From: Candidatus Woesearchaeota archaeon
Lineage (GTDB): Archaea; Nanoarchaeota; Nanoarchaeia; UBA10117; ARS21
NCBI GenBank assembly: GCA_002686215.1
Contig: NZAU01000047.1
Location: 1,227 to 8,445 of the forward strand
Direction of reading: 5' to 3'
DNA length: 7,219 bases
A program made the translations under genes and the position numbers. Below, one piece after another: positions 1-6,085 of this stretch. Under the pieces are notes generated by a model. It was not told the DNA's origin and searched no databases. It saw only the letters and a list, made by a program, of their open reading frames with translations. Every line of letters starts with the position of its first letter. Position 1 is the first letter of the stretch.

Positions 1-423
1 GCACCAAATATAAAAATGTTAATTAGTTATGCAGACCCGGAACAAATGCACTTAGGTACGATTTATCAGGCAACAAATTGGTTGTATCAAGATTGTCGTG
101 ATATACAATTAATGCCAAACTTTTCAGTATCATTAGGAGAACCACACAAATGGATACATAGTCGTACGGTGTTTTCCAAATGGGGTAGTCATAATGTAGA
201 ACACTTAAAGGAACAAATAGGACATACATTTTACAGAAAAAGAGAAGCACCTAAACACAGATACTTATATTTCTTAGGTTCATCAAGAGAAAACAAAAAG
301 ATGAGAAAACAATTAAAACACGATTGCAGAACTTATCCTAAGAACAAAGAAGAATTCTTACCACCAATAGAAACTATTGAGGTAGAACAAAAGAAAATCA
401 AATCAATGGAAAAGTTTTTTTGA
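1..423 (+). CDS. Mom-like DNA adenine modification protein (GNAT-related), 5'-truncated
   Basis: The frame is open to the left edge (APNIK precedes the first Met at 16) and that Met has no ribosome site, so the gene almost certainly starts upstream. Numbering from Met16, the block SYADPEQMHLGTIYQATNW (4-22), the KHRYLYFLG block (80-88) and YPK (107-109) match what I know of the phage Mom-like family, whose namesake in phage Mu modifies adenine to protect DNA from host restriction. The fold is related to GNAT acyltransferases. Activity and target site are inferred. After YPK, where relatives usually end, there is an additional charged tail of about 26 residues finishing in SMEKFF, which resembles a sliding-clamp-binding peptide. 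The sliding clamp gene lies 54 nt downstream. Alternative: a GNAT-fold protein with another substrate. I am confident of the family and less so of the chemistry. Confidence 0.72.
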   Translation, partial: APNIKMLISYADPEQMHLGTIYQATNWLYQDCRDIQLMPNFSVSLGEPHKWIHSRTVFSKWGSHNVEHLKEQIGHTFYRKREAPKHRYLYFLGSSRENKKMRKQLKHDCRTYPKNKEEFLPPIETIEVEQKKIKSMEKFF

Positions 424-428
424 TTTTC
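393..428. repeat. 10-bp perfect inverted repeat across the stop of the Mom-like gene
   Basis: The arms gaaaatcaaa (393-402) and tttgattttc (419-428) are exact reverse complements separated by 16 nt, and the right arm covers the TGA stop at 421-423. A run of seven T (415-421) lies in the loop and right arm rather than after the hairpin. The stem has only two G-C pairs, so it is a weak terminator at best. It could be a chance product of AT-rich sequence. Confidence 0.3.
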
Positions 429-452
429 ACATTAACAAATGATATTTATAAT
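424..452 (+). promoter_or_regulatory. Putative sigma70-type promoter for the sliding clamp gene
   Basis: A perfect -10 hexamer TATAAT (447-452) lies 17 bp downstream of TTTTCA (424-429), which matches TTGACA at four of six positions. Transcription would begin near 459-460, giving a leader of about 18 nt to the ATG at 478 that contains the AGGAG. It sits in one of only two real gaps in the window, directly before the replication genes. In AT-rich DNA a TATAAT alone is weak evidence; spacing and position make it plausible. No good match to the T4 late consensus TATAAATA is seen on this strand. Confidence 0.45.
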
Positions 453-463
453 TGAAAAATAAT

Positions 464-468
464 AGGAG
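464..468 (+). promoter_or_regulatory. Ribosome binding site that decides the clamp start
   Basis: AGGAG is followed by two in-frame ATGs, at 472 and 478. The spacing is 3 nt to the first and 9 nt to the second. The second is the better-spaced start, which gives a protein beginning MNKSQL rather than MVMNKSQL. Confidence 0.6.
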
Positions 469-477
469 TAAATGGTT

Positions 478-1209
478 ATGAACAAATCTCAATTAACAAA
501 CTTCATCACAAAATATACTTTGGGTGGAGAAATTAAATCAACAAAATGGACTTCAAATGGAGACTCATTATCAACAAGATTTATCTCAGGTGATAAGTCA
601 GTAGTTGGTAGTGTGGTTTTAAGTAAGTTCAATCATCTATCGCCTTGTGAATTAGGTGTATATAATACAGGCCAACTATCATCATTGTTGTCAGTATTGG
701 GAGATGATGTAGAATTAAATCTATCACAATCAGGTGATAAATTTATTTCTATGGAGTTTGAAGACACAAACAGAAAAACAAAGTCAAAATATATGTTGTC
801 AGATTTATCGGTTATACCAACACCACCAGCACTTAAGAATCTACCAGATTCATTTGAGTTAGGTATCAAGGTTGACCCGTATTTCGTCAATACATTTATT
901 AGTGGTAAAGGTGCATTAGCAGATGCTGAAACTTTTACTATCTTGACTGAAAATGGTGAAACTAAAATTGTTATTGGTTATGCTTCAATTGCATCTAATC
1001 GTGTAACAATTCCAGTAGAAACCACAAAGTCAGCAGACATTGAACCAATTAGTTTCAATGCAAATATGTTCGCATCAATCTTAAATGCAAATAAAGATTG
1101 TGAAAGTGCAACATTAGAAGTGAGTTCAGCCGGTTTATCAAGAATTAAATTCTCAATCGATAACTATGATTCAGAATATTTCTTGGTTTCAACACAGGCA
1201 GTTAATTAG
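478..1209 (+). CDS. 45: DNA polymerase sliding clamp, T4 gp45-like
   Basis: This 243-residue protein (245 if the ATG at 472 is used) matches the T4 gp45 type in length (T4: 228) and overall character: an acidic protein of alternating beta strands, beginning MNKSQLTNFITKY and ending with a strand containing YDSEYFLVST. By family knowledge it forms a trimeric ring around DNA that tethers the phage polymerase and, in T4, also activates late transcription through gp33/gp55. The next gene is the clamp loader that opens this ring, as in T4 gene order, and this is the strongest support. The stop TAG at 1207-1209 shares its G with the GTG start of the loader, so the two are probably translationally coupled. 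Neither start codon nor product is in serious doubt. Confidence 0.9.
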   Translation: MNKSQLTNFITKYTLGGEIKSTKWTSNGDSLSTRFISGDKSVVGSVVLSKFNHLSPCELGVYNTGQLSSLLSVLGDDVELNLSQSGDKFISMEFEDTNRKTKSKYMLSDLSVIPTPPALKNLPDSFELGIKVDPYFVNTFISGKGALADAETFTILTENGETKIVIGYASIASNRVTIPVETTKSADIEPISFNANMFASILNANKDCESATLEVSSAGLSRIKFSIDNYDSEYFLVSTQAVN

Positions 1210-2132
1210 TGGATTCACTAAAACATACTTTATGGGTAGAAAAATATAGACCTACTCAATTAGATAATTACATTGGTAATGACCATTTAAAATCAAAGGT
1301 GTCGGTGTATTTAGAATCAGGAGATATACCACACCTTCTATTATTCGGTAGGGCAGGAACTGGTAAAACCACTCTTGCCAAACTATTGGTTAATAATATT
1401 GATTGTGATTATCTATACATAAATGCATCTGATGAGAATAGTGTTGATGTCGTAAGAGAAAAAGTAAAGAACTTTGCATCAACATTAGGTTTCAAAGATA
1501 TGAAAGTCATTATCTTGGACGAGTGTGATTACATTACACCAAACGCTCAAGCAGCACTTCGTAATCTTATGGAAACTTTCTCTAAGAATTGTCGTTTTAT
1601 ATTGACTTGTAATTATGTGGAAAGAATCATTGACCCGATACAAAGTCGTTGTCAATCATTTCAGATAATTCCACCAGATAGGAAAGAAGTAGCACAACAT
1701 CTGGCAAATATATTGGATAATGAAAGTGTTAGTTATGACATTAAGAATATCGCTACCATTGTAAATGGTGGTTATCCAGATATTAGACGAGTAATCAATG
1801 GTGCTCAACGACAAGTAGTAAATAATGAATTAGTAATTGATGAAAATACAATCACTCAAAATGATTATAAACTACAAGTATTAGATATACTGAAAACGCA
1901 GGACAAGAAAAATTCATTTCAGAATATCAGACAATTATTAGCAGATTCAAAAGTATCAGACTTTTCAGATTTGTTTAGATTGTTGTTTGATACGATTGAT
2001 GATTGGGGAACCGGCCACATAGCTGAGTGTATTTTAATCTTGTCAAAATATCAACAATCAGACGCAGTCGTAGTGGATAAAGAAATCAACATTATGTCTA
2101 TGTTTGTAGAAATTATAGGAACAATAAAATGA
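1209..2132 (+). CDS. 44: Clamp loader large (ATPase) subunit, T4 gp44-like
   Basis: A 307-residue AAA+ ATPase of the RFC/gp44 family (T4 gp44: 319). Visible motifs are the N-terminal WVEKYRP block (9-15), Walker A GRAGTGKTT (47-55), Walker B IILDECD (101-107), sensor 1 LTCN (132-135), the SRC motif (146-148, containing the trans-acting arginine finger) and a sensor 2 region GGYPDIRRVIN at about 187-197. A helical collar domain fills the C-terminal third. It uses ATP to open the gp45 ring and load it at primer-template junctions. It starts with GTG at 1209, overlapping the clamp stop by one base with no strong ribosome site, which suggests coupled translation. It ends in an ATGA overlap with the zinc-ribbon gene. 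In T4 the partner subunit gene 62 would follow; it is not recognisable here. Confidence 0.95.
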   Translation: MDSLKHTLWVEKYRPTQLDNYIGNDHLKSKVSVYLESGDIPHLLLFGRAGTGKTTLAKLLVNNIDCDYLYINASDENSVDVVREKVKNFASTLGFKDMKVIILDECDYITPNAQAALRNLMETFSKNCRFILTCNYVERIIDPIQSRCQSFQIIPPDRKEVAQHLANILDNESVSYDIKNIATIVNGGYPDIRRVINGAQRQVVNNELVIDENTITQNDYKLQVLDILKTQDKKNSFQNIRQLLADSKVSDFSDLFRLLFDTIDDWGTGHIAECILILSKYQQSDAVVVDKEINIMSMFVEIIGTIK

Positions 2133-2353
2133 GTAATGAACAAGTAAACGCGCCAGTTGAATTAGATATTTCAAAAGCAGATACTATTACTTGTGAGGAA
2201 TGTGGAAACGCTTCTTTCATACAGGCATTTTTCTTAAAGAAAATATCTGCCTTGATGAGTCCAACGGGAAAAGAAGCTATCGTTCCAATGCAAGTGTTTA
2301 GTTGTGGAAATTGTGGAACTATTCCAAAAAATATGATTAACTTAGGAGAATAA
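2129..2353 (+). CDS. Small zinc-ribbon protein (CxxC-x33-CxxC)
   Basis: A 74-residue protein with CEEC (Cys22, Cys25) and CGNC (Cys59, Cys62), spaced as in a zinc ribbon or rubredoxin-like knuckle pair. The 33 residues between include a hydrophobic stretch (FIQAFFLKKISALMSP) and then a beta-like segment (IVPMQVF) leading into the second knuckle. There is no signal peptide or enzyme motif. It starts inside the clamp-loader stop (ATGA, 2129-2132) with AGGA at 2117-2120 and 8 nt spacing, so it is co-translated with the replication genes. I recognise it as a type of small protein seen in marine T4-like phages but know of no assigned function. A nucleic-acid or protein-binding accessory role in replication or transcription is an inference from context only. 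Confidence 0.75.
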   Translation: MSNEQVNAPVELDISKADTITCEECGNASFIQAFFLKKISALMSPTGKEAIVPMQVFSCGNCGTIPKNMINLGE

Positions 2354-2354
2354 A

Positions 2355-3155
2355 ATGTCAATAAAAAAACACTTTACAAAATGGTCGCCACCAGGTAGTA
2401 AACATATGGAATTAACAGAAATGGACTCTTTAATTACACCAGGAGTTGTAGATTTTGTTGAAAAATATTATTATAGTGGTGTTAGATATGTTAAACGAAG
2501 AAAGTTTTCTATTTCAGGTGTGGTATCACCATCAACATCATTTGATAATGTAGAATTACCACTACCATATTATGAAAAAGGTAGTAGAATAAATGATGAG
2601 AAAAATAATTCTGATGCCAAATATGAAATACATAATTTTGGTTGTAGTTGGACTTATGGTTGGTGTTTGCCAGTTGAAGAATCATTTCCACACTTATTGA
2701 TTGAGGATAATGTTGCTTCATTTAATTACGGAGCAGGTAGAACAGGTCTTGATTACGCTGTCAAAAAAGCATCTGAGGTTTATCATAAAAGAAATCATAG
2801 AGAAAATCAAAACTTCGTTTATGTCATCACGATTCCACATACATTTAGAAGAATGTGGTTTGAAGATAATGGTATGGCTCGTAGGGGTATTGAAAAACCA
2901 ACAGCAGCTGGCATTAATGAATATAATCACTATTTATATTTCTTACACCACTACGAAATGTTAAATCGTTTTGTCGGACAAGACAGAATAATTTGGGGAA
3001 CTTGGGATACTGAGGTTCCTGAGAATAAATTAGATGTATTCTTTCAATTACACGATACCGCAGGAGACGGAAGACATCCGGGTGTAAAATCACATCAGAT
3101 ATATGCAGAGCAGGTAAAAGACATCATCAAACAAAGAGGACTATTTAGTGAGTGA
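2355..3155 (+). CDS. SGNH/GDSL-like hydrolase, GCSWTYG type, copy 1
   Basis: A 266-residue protein whose core starts near residue 88. The block I equivalent FGCSWTYGW (95-103) puts the candidate nucleophile at Ser98. Block II is YGAG (125-128), with Gly126 as a likely oxyanion residue. The C-terminal DGRHPG (238-243) contains a proper DxxH pair, Asp238 and His241. The classical block III GxND is absent; the corresponding strand reads ITIPHTFRR (158-166), conserved in the next gene. SGNH enzymes hydrolyse esters on lipids, glycans or acetylated sugars; the substrate here is unknown. Residues 1-88 are an extension partly absent from copy 2. No signal peptide is visible, so it acts in the cytoplasm or is packed in the virion. 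AGGAG at 2344-2348 with 6 nt spacing supports this start. It overlaps copy 2 by 8 nt. Confidence 0.7.
   Translation: MSIKKHFTKWSPPGSKHMELTEMDSLITPGVVDFVEKYYYSGVRYVKRRKFSISGVVSPSTSFDNVELPLPYYEKGSRINDEKNNSDAKYEIHNFGCSWTYGWCLPVEESFPHLLIEDNVASFNYGAGRTGLDYAVKKASEVYHKRNHRENQNFVYVITIPHTFRRMWFEDNGMARRGIEKPTAAGINEYNHYLYFLHHYEMLNRFVGQDRIIWGTWDTEVPENKLDVFFQLHDTAGDGRHPGVKSHQIYAEQVKDIIKQRGLFSE
2637..2663 (+). repeat. 27-bp direct repeat, copy 1 (SGNH nucleophile block)
   Basis: This stretch, coding for the GCSWTYGW block, is identical over 27 nt to 3340-3366 in the neighbouring paralog. A second exact match of 16 nt (2991-3006 and 3682-3697) codes for the IWGTW block. The repeats are remnants of the gene duplication, held by protein constraint or by recombination between copies. 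Confidence 0.85.
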
Positions 3156-3852
3156 TGAGCAAGTTAGCAAGAAAGTCAGATATAATGTAGAAAAACTATA
3201 CTTTGATGATTATAGAGTATATGAGGACGGACGAGAGGAAGGACTCAACATTTATCAGAACAATATGGGTAGATTAGAGGGTGGTAGATTTCACGACCCG
3301 ATTTACAATAATCCAAATGCCAAAAGACAAATTTATACCTTTGGTTGTAGTTGGACTTATGGTTGGGATTTAGAACAAGAACAAACTTTTACTCATTTGT
3401 TAGGAGATGAAGACACTGCGGTTTACAATTGTGGAGCAGGTGGAACAGGATTTGATTTCGCTTGTAAAAGATTAGCAGAAGTTTATATGCCAGAATCAAG
3501 ACGACAAATATTTATCATTACAATTCCACACACTTTCAGAAGAATTTGGTTTGATGATGATGGAGTTGCATACAAAGCTTGGGCTATTCCACAAAAATAC
3601 AATTATAATGATTATAATATTTATCTTAGTTTTATTCATCAATACAATATGATTAACAAATTTGTAGGTCGTGATAAAATTATTTGGGGAACTTGGGGTA
3701 AACATAGTCAAGCCATATCAAATGTACCAGATGATTTGATTGAGATTAAATTAAATTGTGTGGACTACACAAGCTCTCATCATCCAGGAGTTGAATCAAA
3801 TAAGTTGTATGCCGAAGAAATAAAAAATGTATTACAAAATAGATTTAAATAA
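3148..3852 (+). CDS. SGNH/GDSL-like hydrolase, GCSWTYG type, copy 2 (paralog)
   Basis: A 234-residue paralog of the preceding gene; about half the core residues look identical by eye. Shared blocks in order are FGCSWTYGW (65-73, Ser68), CGAG (95-98), ITIPHTFRR (124-132), FVGRDKIIWGTW (172-183) and HPGVES (212-217). Compared with copy 1, the N-terminal extension is shorter and the Asp of the C-terminal DxxH is not conserved: three residues before His212 there is Ser209, with the nearest Asp at 206. Copy 2 may therefore be catalytically altered or inactive, or use Asp206. It starts with GTG at 3148, preceded by AGAGGA (3135-3140, 7 nt spacing) inside copy 1, so the pair is co-translated. Its substrate is unknown. 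Heteromer formation with copy 1 is possible but speculative. Confidence 0.68.
   Translation: MSDEQVSKKVRYNVEKLYFDDYRVYEDGREEGLNIYQNNMGRLEGGRFHDPIYNNPNAKRQIYTFGCSWTYGWDLEQEQTFTHLLGDEDTAVYNCGAGGTGFDFACKRLAEVYMPESRRQIFIITIPHTFRRIWFDDDGVAYKAWAIPQKYNYNDYNIYLSFIHQYNMINKFVGRDKIIWGTWGKHSQAISNVPDDLIEIKLNCVDYTSSHHPGVESNKLYAEEIKNVLQNRFK
3340..3366 (+). repeat. 27-bp direct repeat, copy 2 (SGNH nucleophile block)
   Basis: Exact 27-nt match to 2637-2663; the bases on both sides differ (T versus C before, T versus G after). Confidence 0.85.
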
Positions 3853-4264
3853 CTACGAACCACGAGAAGTTCCAAAATATCAAGAGTTTACAAACTACAA
3901 AGATATCAAAAGGACGCAAATCGAGATGATATCTGAGGAGTTAGATAACTTTAAAGATTCGTTTGGTAAAGATTGGGAAGAGTGGACACTAAAAGACTTA
4001 CGAGATAGACTAAAAGATAATTGGACATTTTATTTAGTTGAAGGTGGTTGGTGTTTTATTGATTGGAATAGACAATATCCTTACTTGTGCAATCGTTATG
4101 TAATGCCAGAACATAGAAATAAAGGATTAGGGAGTGATTTAGTGTGGTTGAGATGTAATGAAATCAAACAACAAGGATACAATTACGCAATGATTAAGTT
4201 AGAGGATTGGAACACACCAGCAAAATCAGTTATGAAAGAGAAAATATTCACTAAAATAGACTAA
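3827..4264 (+). CDS. GNAT family N-acetyltransferase
   Basis: A 145-residue protein with the GNAT acetyl-CoA motif A: strand YVMP followed by EHRNKGLGSDLV, where R97-x-x-G100-x-G102 forms the pyrophosphate-binding loop. The following strand YAMIKLEDWN and helix PAKSVMKEKIF match motif B, where many GNATs have N-x-x-A/S at the start of the helix (here NTPAKS). The N-terminal 60 residues are charged and probably helical. The family transfers acetyl groups to amines of proteins, aminoglycosides, nucleotides or polyamines; nothing here identifies the acceptor. The start at 3827 overlaps the SGNH gene by 26 nt with only a weak purine-rich site (gaagaaa) upstream. A later start at the in-frame ATG coding for Met34 would remove the overlap but shorten the N-terminus. 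The protein ends soon after motif B, so the last GNAT strand looks short. Confidence 0.78.
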   Translation: MYYKIDLNNYEPREVPKYQEFTNYKDIKRTQIEMISEELDNFKDSFGKDWEEWTLKDLRDRLKDNWTFYLVEGGWCFIDWNRQYPYLCNRYVMPEHRNKGLGSDLVWLRCNEIKQQGYNYAMIKLEDWNTPAKSVMKEKIFTKID

Positions 4265-4291
4265 GCAGATATTTATTCTTAGGAGAAAATT
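4265..4291 (+). promoter_or_regulatory. Short gap with ribosome site and GATATTTAT motif
   Basis: This is the second of the two real gaps. It holds AGGAG (4281-4285) six bases before the ATG of the Hint-domain protein. It also holds GATATTTAT (4268-4276), the same 9-mer seen at 441-449 before the clamp gene. A start of transcription just downstream of the motif would fall inside the ribosome site, so it is a poor candidate for a conventional + strand promoter. No T4 late TATAAATA box is present on this strand. Confidence 0.45.
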
Positions 4292-6085
4292 ATGTCAGTT
4301 CAAACAACAATAGAAAGTTATTTAAATTATATCACAGGAAGTGCAGGTGGTTGGCCAGCAAATACTAACGTTGCAATCTTTGCAGGTGTTGATTATATCA
4401 AAGAAGAAACCACAGATAATATATATCTAAACGAAATGAACACCGCTTGTGGTATTTATGGTTCTTACAACGAACAAACAGCATCGTTTAATCTGATTGC
4501 AGATTATGCGAATGAAAAAGGTTGCACCACCGCGTATGTTTATGGGCAAAATGATAGTGTAAAGTACAATCCTTCGGATTTTCAACAACCAATAATTAGT
4601 TCAAGTTTTGCAAGACACGGAATTTCAGTAAATTTTGAATATAATGACAATACATCACACACTTATTTCTCACAAAGAGGACAAAATCAATATACAGGAA
4701 GTTTTCATTTGTTTATGCAAACACCTTGGTATAGTGATGATAATTTATTAGAAATCGTAAGTGGTTCGTTTAATAAAACACCATTTAGAACTATACTTTC
4801 AAGTTCACCAGAAAGTGCAAGTTTAATACCATTATTTAACACAAGTTCTTTTTCAGACACAAATGCATATCATCCAGATTTTGTAGTTAAAAATCCAGCA
4901 CAAGACGGAACTTCTTTTGATAATAGTATATTGTTTCATAAGTATATTGCAGAAAATCCTACTTACCAAAATGCAGTCAGTAGTGGTTCATTAATTGAAA
5001 CTTACATTGTTCCGAGTGGTTCAACCGTAGGAACACAAGGATATTTGAAATCACCAAAGTATGAATATTTAATGACACCAGATAGACAAATACTAATTAA
5101 GAAAAAAGATAAGTTAGATGTTTCAATAGCACCAAAGTTTATTTTGAGTGGTGATAGATATCATATGCAAAATGCATTATTATACTCAACACCGAGTGGT
5201 AGTTTAATTCGTATGTATGACAACTCAACAAAACAGGTTCAAGATGTTCAAATAGGTGATGTTGTTAAATCATACAAACCAGTTGGAATGCCAGATGAAT
5301 TCTTTTTTGAAGATTGGTTAAGTTATAGCTCAACAGATTTAAGTGGTTCAATAGCATCAGGTTCAGTTGTGGTTAGAACATATCAAGAAGATTATTATGG
5401 ATATTATTTAATTAATGGAAGTATAAAAGTTCCAGTTATGAAACAATCTATGATGAAGGGTGCGAGATACTTCTTGAAACAAGGAGATACTTGGACTTGG
5501 GCTAAGCCTACCGAGATAGATACAGGAGATTACTTCTTGGATAAAGACGGAAACGAGGTTGAGATTACATCAAAAACAGAAGTCGCACAAGAAGAAACAT
5601 TTTATTCATTAGATGTAGAAGATATTGATACATATTTTACATCAGATATATTGGTTCATAATATTCCACCAGGTAAATGTTTTACAGGTGATACAATGAT
5701 TACATTAGCAGACGGAACTTACCATAAAATCAAACACATTGAATTAGGTTCAAAAATAAAAACCTATGATGTAGAAAGTGGTAAATTACAAGACTCAATA
5801 GTTTTAGAGGTTGTAAAAATTCTACACGATAATTTAGTAAAATATAAGTTTGATGATAATACAGAAATTATGGCCACAGATGACCACCCGTTTTATGTTG
5901 ATGAAAATTATAGAACATTAGAAGTGGGTGATGAAGTTTTAAATGATGAATTAAATAAAATTAAAGTAGTTAGTGTTGAAAAAATTGACGGACTTATAGA
6001 AACATACAACATTAACAAAACAAATAACGGCAAAAATTATTTTGCGAATAGGGTTTTAGTATCAGATGAGTCAGAAACAGAATAA
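4292..6085 (+). CDS. Possible virion protein with two tandem C-terminal Hint domains
   Basis: A 597-residue protein. Residues 1-298 match no family I recognise; they are rich in Ser, Asn, Gly and aromatics with repeated SGS/SGSF segments and no signal peptide or membrane helix, which is typical of phage structural proteins. Residues 299-457 form a first Hint domain and 463-592 a second, separated by IPPGK. Hint domains (inteins, hedgehog, bacterial intein-like) cleave or splice the chain through an N-S/O acyl shift at residue 1 and Asn cyclisation at the end. Here the two domains have complementary losses of catalytic residues, detailed in their own entries. The protein ends five residues after the second domain. 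AGGAG with 6 nt spacing fixes the start. The downstream oxygenase gene overlaps by 20 nt and may modify this product (inference). Virion location is unproven; a secreted or toxin-like role is the alternative. Confidence 0.68.
   Translation: MSVQTTIESYLNYITGSAGGWPANTNVAIFAGVDYIKEETTDNIYLNEMNTACGIYGSYNEQTASFNLIADYANEKGCTTAYVYGQNDSVKYNPSDFQQPIISSSFARHGISVNFEYNDNTSHTYFSQRGQNQYTGSFHLFMQTPWYSDDNLLEIVSGSFNKTPFRTILSSSPESASLIPLFNTSSFSDTNAYHPDFVVKNPAQDGTSFDNSILFHKYIAENPTYQNAVSSGSLIETYIVPSGSTVGTQGYLKSPKYEYLMTPDRQILIKKKDKLDVSIAPKFILSGDRYHMQNALLYSTPSGSLIRMYDNSTKQVQDVQIGDVVKSYKPVGMPDEFFFEDWLSYSSTDLSGSIASGSVVVRTYQEDYYGYYLINGSIKVPVMKQSMMKGARYFLKQGDTWTWAKPTEIDTGDYFLDKDGNEVEITSKTEVAQEETFYSLDVEDIDTYFTSDILVHNIPPGKCFTGDTMITLADGTYHKIKHIELGSKIKTYDVESGKLQDSIVLEVVKILHDNLVKYKFDDNTEIMATDDHPFYVDENYRTLEVGDEVLNDELNKIKVVSVEKIDGLIETYNINKTNNGKNYFANRVLVSDESETE
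5186..5662 (+). other. Hint domain 1 (Ser1, no TxxH, ends VHN)
   Basis: Residues 299-457. The first 30 residues align without gaps to those of Hint 2: Ser299 takes the place of Cys463, Ile306 that of Ile470, and VQIGDVVKSY (319-328) that of IELGSKIKTY (483-492). The end reads FYSLDVEDIDTYF...SDILVHN, the normal end of a Hint domain with the cyclising Asn457 and assisting His456. Block B, normally TxxH, falls at about 381-384 and reads PVMK, so the residues that activate the first peptide bond are missing. The residue after Asn457 is Ile, not Cys, Ser or Thr. From these residues, C-terminal cleavage is conceivable, whereas splicing is not. Confidence 0.65.
5678..6067 (+). other. Hint domain 2 (Cys1, TxxH present, no terminal HN)
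   Basis: Residues 463-592. It begins CFTGDTMITLADG (Cys463), continues with an IELGSKI segment and has an intact block B, TDDHPF (Thr529, His532), followed by LEVGDEV. The final strand NYFANRVLVSD ends in Ser591-Asp592 where His-Asn would be expected, and only ESETE follows. By intein chemistry it retains the residues for thioester formation at Lys462-Cys463 but not for Asn cyclisation, so N-terminal cleavage or attachment to another nucleophile is the likely residual activity, if any. Confidence 0.72.

Noticed and set aside
393..428. Rho-independent terminator after the Mom-like gene
   Set aside because: The inverted repeat is exact but has only two G-C pairs, a 16-nt loop, and its T-run lies within rather than after the hairpin.
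443..450. Perfect T4 late promoter box TATAAATA on the - strand
   Set aside because: It would transcribe leftward, antisense to the Mom-like gene, and no - strand gene exists there. The + strand TATAAT with its -35 explains the site better, so it is kept only as part of the 9-mer observation.
2129..2353. The 74-residue gene as clamp-loader small subunit gp62
   Set aside because: It is far shorter than gp62 (about 187 residues in T4) and has a zinc-ribbon cysteine pattern that gp62 lacks.
2701..2964. 87-residue open frame on the + strand inside the first SGNH gene, and several - strand open frames of 60-85 codons
   Set aside because: They have no ribosome sites and low-complexity, unfamiliar proteins, and they lie wholly inside genes with clear family motifs. 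They are shadow frames.
5186..6067. A functional self-splicing intein within the 597-residue protein
   Set aside because: Domain 1 lacks TxxH and is followed by Ile rather than Cys, Ser or Thr; domain 2 lacks the terminal His-Asn and has only five residues after it. Normal protein splicing is not supported; only cleavage remains plausible.
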